A program made the position numbers and the translations under genes. Below the pieces are notes generated by a model. That model was not told where the DNA came from, searched no databases, and saw nothing but the letters and a program-made list of their open reading frames with translations. DNA of 64,000 nt from Pseudomonas sp. MYb60 (GTDB lineage: Bacteria; Pseudomonadota; Gammaproteobacteria; Pseudomonadales; Pseudomonadaceae), in NCBI RefSeq assembly GCF_002979555.1, contig NZ_PCOZ01000007.1, positions 309,478 through 373,477 on the forward strand, written 5' to 3'. Positions 25,685-32,858 of the stretch are shown here, piece by piece. The first letter of the stretch is position 1. Each line of letters opens with the position of its first letter.

Positions 25685-26215
25685 ATGAAAACCGCCCTCG
25701 TCGAACTCATCAGCAAAATCAGCGCCGGCGTCATGGGTGAAGACGAGGTGGCGCGCATCGCCGATGAGGCGGCCCAGGCTTACGCGGACCCGGCGGCGTT
25801 TCTGACGGCCAACCCGGACATCAACTACGACGACACCTTCCCGATTCCACTGGGTGAATGGGTCGTCGTCGGCAGCCTGCCGGACACCGTACTGTTCCAG
25901 GCCGATACCTACGGCGATTTGTTCGCGCAGATCGTCGCCTCGTTCGGCCCGGGCGTGGCGTTCAACCTCAAGCCCAAGCAACTGGCCAAGACCGAAGACC
26001 TGACCGCGCTCAACCGCATCCAGATCCAGATGAGCGCCCTCAGCCCGGAAGACGGCGGCTACGTGCTGCTCAACTTCAGCCAGCCGCTGGACGACGAGAT
26101 CCAGGCCGTGCTGGTGTACGGCAACGACCTGCCGCGCGTGCTCGAATTGTGCGCTCAAGTGGGTATCAACGGCGAACCATCCCTCGAAGCTCTGAAAATC
26201 GCCCTACACGTGTGA
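25685..26215 (+). CDS. Conserved hypothetical protein, 176 aa
   Basis: Not recognised. The acidic, soluble-looking protein has no signal peptide or membrane helix. An N-terminal helix (MKTALVELISKISAGVMGEDEVARI) precedes a mixed alpha/beta region with WVVVGSLPDTVLFQADTYGD (60-79) and YVLLNFSQPLDDEIQAVLVY. It lies 41 nt after the ankyrin gene and reads as part of the same transcription unit. Coding is supported by length, GC-rich third positions and good placement. Confidence 0.7.
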   Translation: MKTALVELISKISAGVMGEDEVARIADEAAQAYADPAAFLTANPDINYDDTFPIPLGEWVVVGSLPDTVLFQADTYGDLFAQIVASFGPGVAFNLKPKQLAKTEDLTALNRIQIQMSALSPEDGGYVLLNFSQPLDDEIQAVLVYGNDLPRVLELCAQVGINGEPSLEALKIALHV

Positions 26216-26282
26216 AATAAAACGGAACCCCCGCCAGGGCTGGCTATCCTACAAGTGCATGCCCCCACTTAGGAGCGACACC

Positions 26283-26474
26283 ATGGGTTCCACTTTCAAC
26301 GGCCTGATCGGGCTGATCATCCTGGCGCTGGATATCTGGGCGATCATCAACGTGTTCAAAAGCGGTGCCAGCACGGGCGCCAAAGTGTTGTGGATCCTGT
26401 TGATCCTGCTGCTGCCGGTACTGGGCCTGATCATCTGGGCGATTGCCGGGCCACGGGGCAACGTGCGTATCTGA
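26283..26474 (+). CDS. PLDc_N-type two-helix membrane protein
   Basis: A 63-aa protein matching the phospholipase D-nuclease N-terminal (PLDc_N) small-protein pattern. Helix one is NGLIGLIILALDIWAIINVF, followed by the short loop KSGASTGAK, helix two VLWILLILLLPVLGLIIWAI and a GPR tail. ATG at 26283 has AGGAG 9 nt upstream. These proteins are integral to the inner membrane. No activity is known for stand-alone forms. Confidence 0.8.
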   Translation: MGSTFNGLIGLIILALDIWAIINVFKSGASTGAKVLWILLILLLPVLGLIIWAIAGPRGNVRI

Positions 26475-26506
26475 CGGTTCTCTGGATTCACAGTGAACCA
26501 TTCCCT

Positions 26507-26590
26507 GTGGGAGGGGGCCTGCTCCCGATAGCGGTGAGACCGTCACAGAGGCAGTGACGGATTCACCGCTATTGGGCAGGCCGCCTCTCA
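26507..26590. repeat. Composite REP doublet
   Basis: Outer arms GTGGGAGGGGGCCTGCTCCC (26507) and the inverted GGGCAGGCCGCCTCTCAC (end 26590) enclose ATAGCGGTGA ... TCACCGCTAT, which in turn encloses CGTCAC / GTGACG. It is a three-layer nested inverted repeat and the clearest copy of the composite design in this window. Confidence 0.8.
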
Positions 26591-26612
26591 CTTGTGTTGC
26601 CCTGCACATATT

Positions 26613-26637
26613 TGTGTATCGAAATATTCGCTACACA
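26613..26637. promoter_or_regulatory. 25-bp near-perfect dyad upstream of the LTA-synthase-like gene
   Basis: TGTGTA (26613-26618) and TACACA (26632-26637) enclose CGAA-ATA-TTCG, giving a dyad with a single mismatched pair (26619/26631). It lies 189 nt upstream of the LTA-synthase-like ATG and outside the REP. A regulator site is plausible. The rest of the 26475-26825 gap shows the REP (26507-26590) and no gene. Confidence 0.4.
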
Positions 26638-26825
26638 GAATTTTCACATTCCATCCAAGACAATTCGCCGGCTTTTTCTTCCTGCCAAGGCTCTACCTCA
26701 AGAGCCCTCAATGGCGGGGCAGGTGTGCGCGCTCAGTAATTAATAGCCTTGCTGCCGTTGATCGGGCACCATTCGCGCCACTGCATTATTCAGCCACTTC
26801 AACTTCCAATGGGTCCTGAAACGAC

Positions 26826-28913
26826 ATGGCAAACCCGGACGCCCTGAGTCAGCAGCGAGCTTCTAATCGCCTGCTGCAACCGACCGTCAAATCCCATCTG
26901 GCATACACGCTGCTTTGCGCACTGGTCATGATGGTGATGTTATCCCTGCTGCGCCTGGCGCTGCTGGTCTACAACCGCGAGATGATCCTCGACACGCCGG
27001 CTTCGACCTTCCTCGAGGCCTTTGCCAACGGCCTGCGCTTTGACCTGCGCCTGGTGGTGTACCTGAGCATTCCGTTGCTGCTGGCACTGTTCAGCGTACG
27101 GGCCATGGCTGCGCGCGGGTTCTTCCGTTTCTGGCTGACCCTTGCTTCCAGCATCGCCCTGTTCCTGGGCCTGATGGAAATGGACTTCTACCGCGAATTC
27201 CACCAGCGCCTCAACGGCCTGGTCTTCCAGTATGTGAAGGAAGACCCGAAAACCGTGATGAGCATGCTCTGGTACGGCTTCCCGGTGGTGCGCTACCTGC
27301 TGGCCTGGGCCGTGGGCACACTGATCCTGAGCATGGCTTTCAAGGGCGCCGACCGCGCGACCCGTCCGCGCGGGCCCTTCAGCGGTGGCAGCGTCAGCTC
27401 CCGCCAAGTGGCGCCGTGGTACAGCCGCATCGCCGTGTTCGTGGTATGCCTGCTGATCGCGGTAGTTGCTGCGCGTGGCACCCTGCGCCAGGGCCCCCCG
27501 CTGCGTTGGGGTGACGTGTACACCACCGACTCCAACTTCGCCAACCAACTGGGCATCAACGGCACCTTGTCGTTGATCGCTGCGGCCAAGGCGCGCTTCT
27601 CCGAAGACCGTTCCAACATCTGGAAGGCCACCCTGGAGCAACCGCAGGCCACCCAGACCGTGCGCGACATGCTGGTACTGCCCCAGGAAAAACTGGTGGA
27701 TACCGACACTGCCGCCGTGCGTCGCGACTACACGCCCCCGGCCGAGAAGACCCTGCCGATCAAGAACGTGGTCGTGATCCTGATGGAAAGCTTTGCCGGT
27801 CACTCGGTGGGCGCATTGGGCCGTCCGGGCAACATCACGCCGTACTTCGACAAGCTGACGAAGGAAGGCCTGCTGTTTGACCGCTTCTTCTCCAACGGCA
27901 CCCACACCCACCAGGGCATGTTTGCCACCATGGCGTGTTTCCCGAACCTGCCGGGCTTCGAATACCTGATGCAGACCCCGGAAGGCAGCCACAAACTGTC
28001 GGGCCTGCCGCAACTGCTGAGTGCGCGTGATTTCAACGACGTGTATGTCTACAACGGCGACTTCGCCTGGGACAACCAGTCGGGCTTCTTCAGCAACCAG
28101 GGCATGACCAACTTCATTGGCCGCAATGACTTTGTCGACCCGGTGTTCTCCGACCCTACTTGGGGCGTGTCCGACCAGGACATGTTCAACCGTGGCCTGG
28201 AAGAACTGAAGGCCCGTGAAGGCGGCAAGCCGTTCTATGCCTTGCTGCAAACCCTGTCCAACCACACGCCGTATGCGTTGCCGTCGCCATTGCCGGTGGA
28301 CAAGGTCACCGACCGTGGCAGCCTCAACGAGCATTTGACGGCCATGCGCTACTCCGACTGGGCCCTGGGCCAGTTCTTCGAGAAGGCCCGCAAGGAGCCG
28401 TACTTCAAGGAAACCCTGTTCGTGATCGTGGGCGACCACGGCTTCGGCAACGAACAGCAGATCACCGAGATGGACCTGGGCCGCTTCAACGTACCGATGC
28501 TGATGATTGCACCGGGCATGCAGGAGAAGTTCGGCGAGCGTGACCACACCGTAGGCACTCAGATCGACATCGTGCCGACCATCATGGGCCGCCTGGGTGG
28601 CGATACCCTGCACCAGTGCTGGGGCCGTGACCTGCTGAACCTGCCGGAAGGCGACAAGGGCTTCGGCGTGATCAAGCCCTCGGGCAGTGATCAGACCGTC
28701 GCCCTGGTCACCGATGACCGCGTGCTGGTATTGCCCAAGGAAATGCCGCCGAAACTCTGGGCTTACGAACTGGGCGCGAACCCGACCGGTAAAGTGATCC
28801 CCGAATCGCCGGACGAGGCCGCACTCAAGCAGAAACTCGAGTCGTTCCTGCAGACCGCGACAAAAAGTTTGCTGGATAACACCGCGGGCGTGGTGGACGG
28901 CAAGCCGGACTAA
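26826..28913 (+). CDS. LTA synthase-family membrane sulfatase-fold protein (phosphoglycerol transferase-like)
   Basis: A 695-aa inner-membrane protein with about five N-terminal helices (to about residue 220) and a periplasmic alkaline-phosphatase/sulfatase domain. Metal and catalytic features are visible: Glu321 in VILMESFAGHSVG, the SNGTHTHQGMFAT segment that should carry the threonine nucleophile, and VGDHGFGNE near 535. In Gram-negatives such proteins transfer phosphoglycerol or phosphoethanolamine to glucans or lipids. The exact acceptor is unknown. Its terminator is split by an IS4-type insertion immediately downstream. Confidence 0.88.
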   Translation: MANPDALSQQRASNRLLQPTVKSHLAYTLLCALVMMVMLSLLRLALLVYNREMILDTPASTFLEAFANGLRFDLRLVVYLSIPLLLALFSVRAMAARGFFRFWLTLASSIALFLGLMEMDFYREFHQRLNGLVFQYVKEDPKTVMSMLWYGFPVVRYLLAWAVGTLILSMAFKGADRATRPRGPFSGGSVSSRQVAPWYSRIAVFVVCLLIAVVAARGTLRQGPPLRWGDVYTTDSNFANQLGINGTLSLIAAAKARFSEDRSNIWKATLEQPQATQTVRDMLVLPQEKLVDTDTAAVRRDYTPPAEKTLPIKNVVVILMESFAGHSVGALGRPGNITPYFDKLTKEGLLFDRFFSNGTHTHQGMFATMACFPNLPGFEYLMQTPEGSHKLSGLPQLLSARDFNDVYVYNGDFAWDNQSGFFSNQGMTNFIGRNDFVDPVFSDPTWGVSDQDMFNRGLEELKAREGGKPFYALLQTLSNHTPYALPSPLPVDKVTDRGSLNEHLTAMRYSDWALGQFFEKARKEPYFKETLFVIVGDHGFGNEQQITEMDLGRFNVPMLMIAPGMQEKFGERDHTVGTQIDIVPTIMGRLGGDTLHQCWGRDLLNLPEGDKGFGVIKPSGSDQTVALVTDDRVLVLPKEMPPKLWAYELGANPTGKVIPESPDEAALKQKLESFLQTATKSLLDNTAGVVDGKPD

Positions 28914-28922
28914 CTAACCGGC

Positions 28923-28945
28923 AATAAAAAAGAGGCCATGAAGGC
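28923..28945 (+). terminator. Left half of the terminator split by the IS4-type element
   Basis: Ten nt after the LTA-synthase-like stop runs AATAAAAAAGAGGCCATGAAGGC. The matching right half, CATGAAGGCCTGTTTTTTTA, resumes at about 29471. Rejoined across one copy of the 11-bp duplication, they form A6-GA-GGCC-ATGAA-GGCC-TG-T7, a textbook terminator. The insertion lies at its loop. Confidence 0.75.
28935..28945. repeat. Target-site duplication, left copy (GCCATGAAGGC)
   Basis: GCCATGAAGGC at 28935-28945 is repeated exactly at 29469-29479, flanking the TAATGCC...GGCATTA element. An 11-bp duplication is within the range known for IS4-family transposition. Confidence 0.85.
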
Positions 28946-28947
28946 TA

Positions 28948-28974
28948 ATGCCAGTCAGTTAAGCTGACTGGCAT
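28948..28974. terminator. Hairpin at the IS4-type element end
   Basis: ATGCCAGTCAG-TTAAG-CTGACTGGCAT with TTTTTG on the right forms a strong hairpin overlapping the left terminal repeat. It may replace the terminator function of the interrupted plus-strand site, and it also ends minus-strand reading of the transposase remnant. Confidence 0.7.
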
Positions 28975-29383
28975 TTTTGTTTTTGATCGGGTACTTCTGC
29001 GATTTCAGCCGGATAGCCCGAGGATAAATGCGCTCTTCCCGGCGATGCGGCAACACATAGTGCGAGGCCGAGGCATGCAGTTCGGCGAGATATTTGGGGA
29101 TGTTCCCTGATCGATCCGCAGAACGCCGTTGATAAACCTCAGGATCGCCCAGGTACACGCGCTGAAGCTCAGTTCGCACGGATGAATGCCCGGACAATGG
29201 CGGGTCATTTCCACCCTCTGATAGCATTTCCAAGGGTAAGCGCCGCTTGCGCAAGGTGGCGACACCGGCCTGTTCCAAGGCCTGCTCGACCAGAGCGGGG
29301 TCAAGCAACGAGTCCAATCCCTCGAGGGAATCGGGAGTCGAGACGAAGTTGTGGGTTAGTTCCAATGCTCGAGCTAAACGCAT
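28955..29383 (-). pseudogene. Internally deleted IS4-family transposase
   Basis: A 142-aa open frame. Residues 1 to about 52 (MRLARALELTHNFVSTPDSL, then LLDPALVEQALEQAGVATLR, KRRLPLEML) match the start of IS4-type transposases. From about residue 85 to the end (RSADRSGNIPKYLAELHASA, HYVLPHRREERIYPRAIRLK, then KNKNASQLN) it matches their C-terminus. The central catalytic DDE region of roughly 300 residues is missing, yet the frame stays open. It cannot be an active transposase; it could at most act as a DNA-binding repressor of related elements (speculative). It stops inside the terminal repeat. Confidence 0.85.
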
Positions 29384-29386
29384 AAA

Positions 29387-29418
29387 AAAATCCGATGCCT
29401 ATTCAGGCACCGGATTTT
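29387..29418. terminator. Hairpin just upstream of the transposase remnant start
   Basis: AAAATCCG-A-TGCCT-ATTC-AGGCA-C-CGGATTTT forms a stem with one mismatched pair, A/T-flanked on both sides. It lies within the element, 4 nt upstream of the transposase ATG, where it could block read-through transcription into the transposase frame. Confidence 0.6.
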
Positions 29419-29468
29419 GATTTCTTACGGCCAAAGGTCAAGCAACGAGGCTTAACGGATCGGCATTA

Positions 29469-29479
29469 GCCATGAAGGC
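29469..29479. repeat. Target-site duplication, right copy (GCCATGAAGGC)
   Basis: Exact partner of 28935-28945. It is followed by CTGTTTTTTTA, the U-tract half of the original terminator. Confidence 0.85.
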
Positions 29480-29499
29480 CTGTTTTTTTAGCGCGGCTT

Positions 29500-29652
29500 T
29501 TATATTTTGCCGAGCAGCAACAACACCAGCAGGACGACCAGCACGACACCCAGGATACCCGACGGGCCATAACCCCAGCTGCGCGAGTGGGGGAAGACCG
29601 GCAGACCACCGACCAGCAGGAGGATCAGGATAATGATCAGAATGAGGCTCAT
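29500..29652 (-). CDS. DUF3309 small membrane protein
   Basis: A 50-aa protein with the DUF3309 pattern: hydrophobic start MSLILIIILILLLVGGLP, the conserved HSRSWGYGPSGILG loop, then a hydrophobic C-terminal helix. The start at 29652 follows AAGGAAG. Family members are small inner-membrane proteins of unknown function, common in proteobacteria. It reads toward the IS4-type element. Confidence 0.85.
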   Translation of the reverse strand: MSLILIIILILLLVGGLPVFPHSRSWGYGPSGILGVVLVVLLVLLLLGKI

Positions 29653-29972
29653 GGTTTTCTTCCTTAAAATGGTTGTGTGCAAAAACCGATAATGTAACGG
29701 TAGGCCTGCCCGTTTAAATGCAGACGCCTTAACAACTCCGACCCAGCAACTTTGCAGAAAATTCCTTATTTTTTTTAACCCACTTCATAAACTTGCTTAT
29801 TTCCTTTAATGCACGGCGTTAGTTGAAAAATATTGAACTTAGGCCTCGCCGCAGTATCCGACCCGGCCAGCGGTTTGCCTGGGGCATTCATCACCCTGAT
29901 GGTGCGTGGGTGTGGGAAAAAGCTTCGCTACACTGCCGGTCACTTCTTCCGTGAACCACAAGGCTACTTCCT
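29653..29972. other. Intergenic stretch between DUF3309 and SDR genes
   Basis: This 320-nt gap between divergent genes is noticeably AT-richer than the surroundings (for example the run TTCCTTATTTTTTTTAACCC near 29761). It must hold both promoters. No open frame, clear dyad or RNA structure was recognised. Confidence 0.5.
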
Positions 29973-30788
29973 ATGCAAAATCGCATGATGATCACTGGTG
30001 CAGGGTCCGGGCTGGGCCGTGAAATCGCTCTGCGCTGGGCCCGCGAGGGCTGGCAGTTGGCCTTGTCGGACGTCAGCGAGCCGGGCTTGCAGGAAACCTT
30101 GAAGCAGGTGCGCGAGGCGGGTGGCGATGGGTTTATCCAGCGCTGCGACGTGCGTGACTACAGCCAGCTCACCGCGTTCGCCCAGGCCTGTGAGGTCAAG
30201 CTGGGGGGCGTCGACGTGATCGTCAACAATGCGGGCGTGGCCTCGGGTGGGTTCTTCGCCGAGCTGTCCCTGGAGGACTGGGACTGGCAGATCGCAATCA
30301 ACCTGATGGGTGTGGTCAAGGGCTGCAAGGCGTTCCTGCCGCTGTTGGAAAAGAGCAAGGGCCGGATCATCAACATCGCGTCCATGGCCGCGCTGATGCA
30401 AGGGCCGGCGATGAGCAACTACAACGTGGCCAAGGCCGGCGTGGTGGCGTTGTCGGAGAGCCTGCTGGTGGAACTCAAGCAGCAGGAAGTCGGGGTTCAC
30501 GTGGTGTGCCCGTCGTTCTTCCAGACCAACCTGCTGGATTCGTTCCGAGGCCCGACTCCAGCGATGAAAGCCCAGGTTGGCAAGCTGCTGGAAAGCTCGC
30601 CCATTACCGCCGCCGACATTGCCGACTACATCTACCAGCGCGTCGCCGAAGGCGAGTTCATGATCCTTCCTCACGAGCAGGGGCGCATGGCCTGGGCGTT
30701 GAAGCAGAAAGACCCACAGTTGCTTTATGACGAAATGACCAGCATGGCCGACAAAATGCGCGCCAAGGCCCAGGCAGCCAAGGCCTGA
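29973..30788 (+). CDS. Short-chain dehydrogenase/reductase (SDR)
   Basis: A 271-aa classical SDR, NAD(P)-dependent. Cofactor motif TGAGSGLG (8-15), NNAG (85-88) and the catalytic Ser137, Tyr150 and Lys154 (S...YNVAK) are all present. The C-terminal third (YIYQRVAEGEFMILPHEQGR) is typical of the SDR group annotated as oxidoreductases acting on lipids or alcohols. The substrate is not evident. ATG at 29973. It stands alone, with a REP element downstream. Confidence 0.9.
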   Translation: MQNRMMITGAGSGLGREIALRWAREGWQLALSDVSEPGLQETLKQVREAGGDGFIQRCDVRDYSQLTAFAQACEVKLGGVDVIVNNAGVASGGFFAELSLEDWDWQIAINLMGVVKGCKAFLPLLEKSKGRIINIASMAALMQGPAMSNYNVAKAGVVALSESLLVELKQQEVGVHVVCPSFFQTNLLDSFRGPTPAMKAQVGKLLESSPITAADIADYIYQRVAEGEFMILPHEQGRMAWALKQKDPQLLYDEMTSMADKMRAKAQAAKA

Positions 30789-30830
30789 CTTCTGCACCAG
30801 GATTCACATCGGATGTGTGTCAGGCCCGGA

Positions 30831-30898
30831 AATGCGGTGGTTCAGTCACAGTTGTATTGACTGAGCCACCGCCTTCGCGAGCAGGCCCGCTCCCACAT
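30831..30898. repeat. Composite REP, inner dyad plus one outer arm
   Basis: GCGGTGGTTCAGTCA (30834-30848) and TGACTGAGCCACCGC (30858-30872) form a 15-bp inner stem with two G-T-type pairs and a 9-nt loop. One outer arm, GCGAGCAGGCCCGCTCCCAC, follows. The left outer arm is missing or diverged. It lies in the SDR-csrA gap (30789-31028). Confidence 0.7.
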
Positions 30899-31028
30899 TT
30901 TGTTAAGTGTTCCGTCAGTAAAGTTACCTGTTCCTGTAGGTTGCGCCTGATTTCGTCGCAAGGCATTGATGGCTTCGGTCTCAATCGCGCATGGTCAGTG
31001 TCCTTTCACTGTTAAAAGGGCAACCGCC

Positions 31029-31232
31029 ATGCTGGTCTTAAGCCGCGCCGTAGGCGAAGTCATTTCCATCGGCGATGACATCGCCGTGCACATCCTCGAG
31101 TTGAACGGTACCCAAGTGAAATTCGGCATCGAAGCGCCGAAGGGCGTGCAGGTGCACCGTGCAGAGGTCTACCAGAAGATCCTCGACCGCCAGGGCAGCG
31201 CCACGCATCCGGTGCCGGTGCCCAACCTCTGA
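31029..31232 (+). CDS. CsrA/Rsm-family RNA-binding regulator
   Basis: A 67-aa homodimeric post-transcriptional regulator that binds GGA motifs in mRNA leaders. Both RNA-contact regions are intact: [10 protein letters not shown] with Arg6, and [16 protein letters not shown] with Arg44. It carries a C-terminal extension [13 protein letters not shown], unlike the short tail of canonical RsmA. The start VLSRxVGExISIGDDI resembles RsmI-type paralogues, but the exact paralogue is not certain. It has its own promoter region and is convergent with yheU, only 2 nt apart. Confidence 0.9.
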   Translation: MLVLSRAVGEVISIGDDIAVHILELNGTQVKFGIEAPKGVQVHRAEVYQKILDRQGSATHPVPVPNL

Positions 31233-31234
31233 CG

Positions 31235-31462
31235 TCAGTCGAACAGGTGCTTGGGCACGTCGTGCTTGAGCATCAGTTGGCATTGCTCGCTTTCCGGGTC
31301 GAATACGATCAGCGCCTGGCCTTTGGTCAGCGCCTGGCGGACGCGCAACACGCGGGTTTCCAGGGGCGTGTCATCGCCGTTGTCGGTGCCGTCGCGGGTG
31401 ACGAAGTCTTCGATGAGGCGCGTCAGGGTGTCGACTTCAAGTGCATCGTGGGGAATCAGCAT
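31235..31462 (-). CDS. YheU family protein (UPF0270)
   Basis: A 75-aa small acidic protein of the YheU family: MLIPHDALEVDTLTRLIEDF at the start, VTRDGTDNGDD, then LETRVLRVRQALTKGQALIVFD. Length and all motifs match. Function is unknown. It ends 2 nt after the convergent csrA stop, and the M42 peptidase gene lies upstream on the same strand. Confidence 0.88.
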   Translation of the reverse strand: MLIPHDALEVDTLTRLIEDFVTRDGTDNGDDTPLETRVLRVRQALTKGQALIVFDPESEQCQLMLKHDVPKHLFD

Positions 31463-31521
31463 ACAGGCCTCGGGTGGTGGATCCCGGCGATCCTACTGCG
31501 CCGGGACCGGAGTTGCCAGTC

Positions 31522-32706
31522 TCAGGATTTATTGCCCACCAGGCTGTCCACCGACGGCACCCGCGTGTCGCTCTCCATCTGCGTCTCGTGCTCGATCTGA
31601 TGGCTGAAGCGGTCGAGTGAACCCTGGGCCGGCTGTGCATCGCTGGCGAACACCGGCGGGCTGAGGATGTAGGCCCCCAGCAGGCGACTCAAGGCGGCCA
31701 GGCTGTCGATGTGGGTGCGTTCGTAACCGTGGGTGGCGTCGCAACCAAAGGCCAGCAGCGCGGTGCGGATGTCATGGCCGGCGGTTACGGCCGAGTGGGC
31801 GTCGCTGAAGTAATAGCGGAACAGGTCGCGGCGCACCGGCAGTTCATTGTCGGCCGCCAGGCGCAGCAGGTGCCGGGACAGGTGATAGTCGTAAGGGCCG
31901 CCGGAGTCCTGCATCGCCACGCTCACGGCATGCTCGCTGGAGTGCTGGCCGGGCGCGACCGGGGCGATGTCGATGCCGACGAATTCGCTCACGTCCCAAG
32001 GCAGTGCCGCCGCCGCGCCACTGCCGGTTTCCTCGGTGATGGTGAACAGCGGGTGGCAGTCGATCAGCAACGGCTCGCCGCTGTCGACGATGGCTTTGAG
32101 CGCGGCAAGCAGCGCGGCGACGCCGGCCTTGTCATCCAGGTGACGGGCGCTGATGTGCCCGCTCTCGGTGAATTCCGGCAACGGGTCGAAGGCCACGTAG
32201 TCGCCCACGCTGATCCCCAGGGAATCGCAGTCGGCACGGGTGGCGCAGTAGGCGTCCAGGCGCAGTTCGACGTGGTCCCAGCTCACTGGCATTTCATCCA
32301 CGGCCGTGTTGAACGCATGCCCGGAAGCCATCAACGGCAACACGCTGCCACGGATCACACCGTTGTCGGTAAACAGGCTGACCCGGCTGCCTTCAGCAAA
32401 ACGGCTGGACCAGCAGCCCACCGGTGCCAGTGTCAGGCGACCGTTGTCCTTGATCGCACGCACGGCAGCGCCGATGGTGTCCAGGTGAGCGGACACCGCA
32501 CGGTCGGGGCTGTTTTTCTGGCCCTTGAGGGTCGCGCGGATGGTGCCGCGCCGCGTCATTTCAAACGGGATGCCCAGCTCTTCCAGGCGCTCGGCGACGT
32601 AGCGCACGATGGTGTCGGTAAACCCGGTGGGGCTGGGAATGGCGAGCATTTCCAGCAGGACTTTTTGCAGGTAATTGAGGTCCGGTTCGGGGATGGTTTG
32701 GGTCAT
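31522..32706 (-). CDS. M42-family peptidase of the NAGGN osmoprotectant cluster
   Basis: A 394-aa zinc aminopeptidase-like protein of the M42 family found next to N-acetylglutaminylglutamine amide (NAGGN) genes. Metal-site segments are SAHLDTIG (His and Asp), ARHLDDKAGVAALLAAL (bridging Asp), ITEETGSG (Glu) and GIDIAP (Asp). It probably turns over the dipeptide osmolyte or a precursor (inference from gene neighbourhood). The start at 32706 (MTQTIPEPDL) follows AGGAGTC. A composite REP separates it from ngg upstream. Confidence 0.88.
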   Translation of the reverse strand: MTQTIPEPDLNYLQKVLLEMLAIPSPTGFTDTIVRYVAERLEELGIPFEMTRRGTIRATLKGQKNSPDRAVSAHLDTIGAAVRAIKDNGRLTLAPVGCWSSRFAEGSRVSLFTDNGVIRGSVLPLMASGHAFNTAVDEMPVSWDHVELRLDAYCATRADCDSLGISVGDYVAFDPLPEFTESGHISARHLDDKAGVAALLAALKAIVDSGEPLLIDCHPLFTITEETGSGAAAALPWDVSEFVGIDIAPVAPGQHSSEHAVSVAMQDSGGPYDYHLSRHLLRLAADNELPVRRDLFRYYFSDAHSAVTAGHDIRTALLAFGCDATHGYERTHIDSLAALSRLLGAYILSPPVFASDAQPAQGSLDRFSHQIEHETQMESDTRVPSVDSLVGNKS

Positions 32707-32753
32707 ACAGACTCCTGTTGGCTTGTATTTGGGTGGTGCCAGCACTGGCCTTG

Positions 32754-32826
32754 TCGGGGGCAAGCCCCCCCACAGTTGAAGGTATTCACCACTCAAAATG
32801 TGGGAGGGGGCTTGCCCCCGATGGCA
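32754..32826. repeat. Composite REP inside the NAGGN gene cluster
   Basis: TCGGGGGCAAGCCCCCCCAC (32754) and, inverted, GAGGGGGCTTGCCCCCGAT (to 32822) form outer arms in the opposite order to the element at 13032. It lies between ngg and the M42 peptidase gene, which are on the same strand. It could trim or stabilise the upstream transcript end. Confidence 0.75.
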
Positions 32827-32858
32827 GCGGTGAGGGGACCCCAGTTCTCAAGCAGTCA

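Larger units (their letters stand above)
28946..29468. mobile_element. 523-bp non-autonomous IS4-family element
   Basis: Terminal inverted repeats TAATGCCAGTCAGTTAAGC (28946-28964) and, on the opposite strand, TAATGCCGATCCGTTAAGC (29468-29450) agree at 16 of 19 positions. The element is bounded by a perfect 11-bp target duplication. It holds one minus-strand reading frame that joins the two ends of an IS4-type transposase. It is too short for a complete transposase, so movement would need an enzyme in trans. It sits inside the terminator of the preceding gene. Confidence 0.85.

Noticed and set aside
26940..28613. 557-codon minus-strand frame opposite the LTA-synthase-like gene
   Set aside because: Shadow frame with repetitive low-complexity composition.
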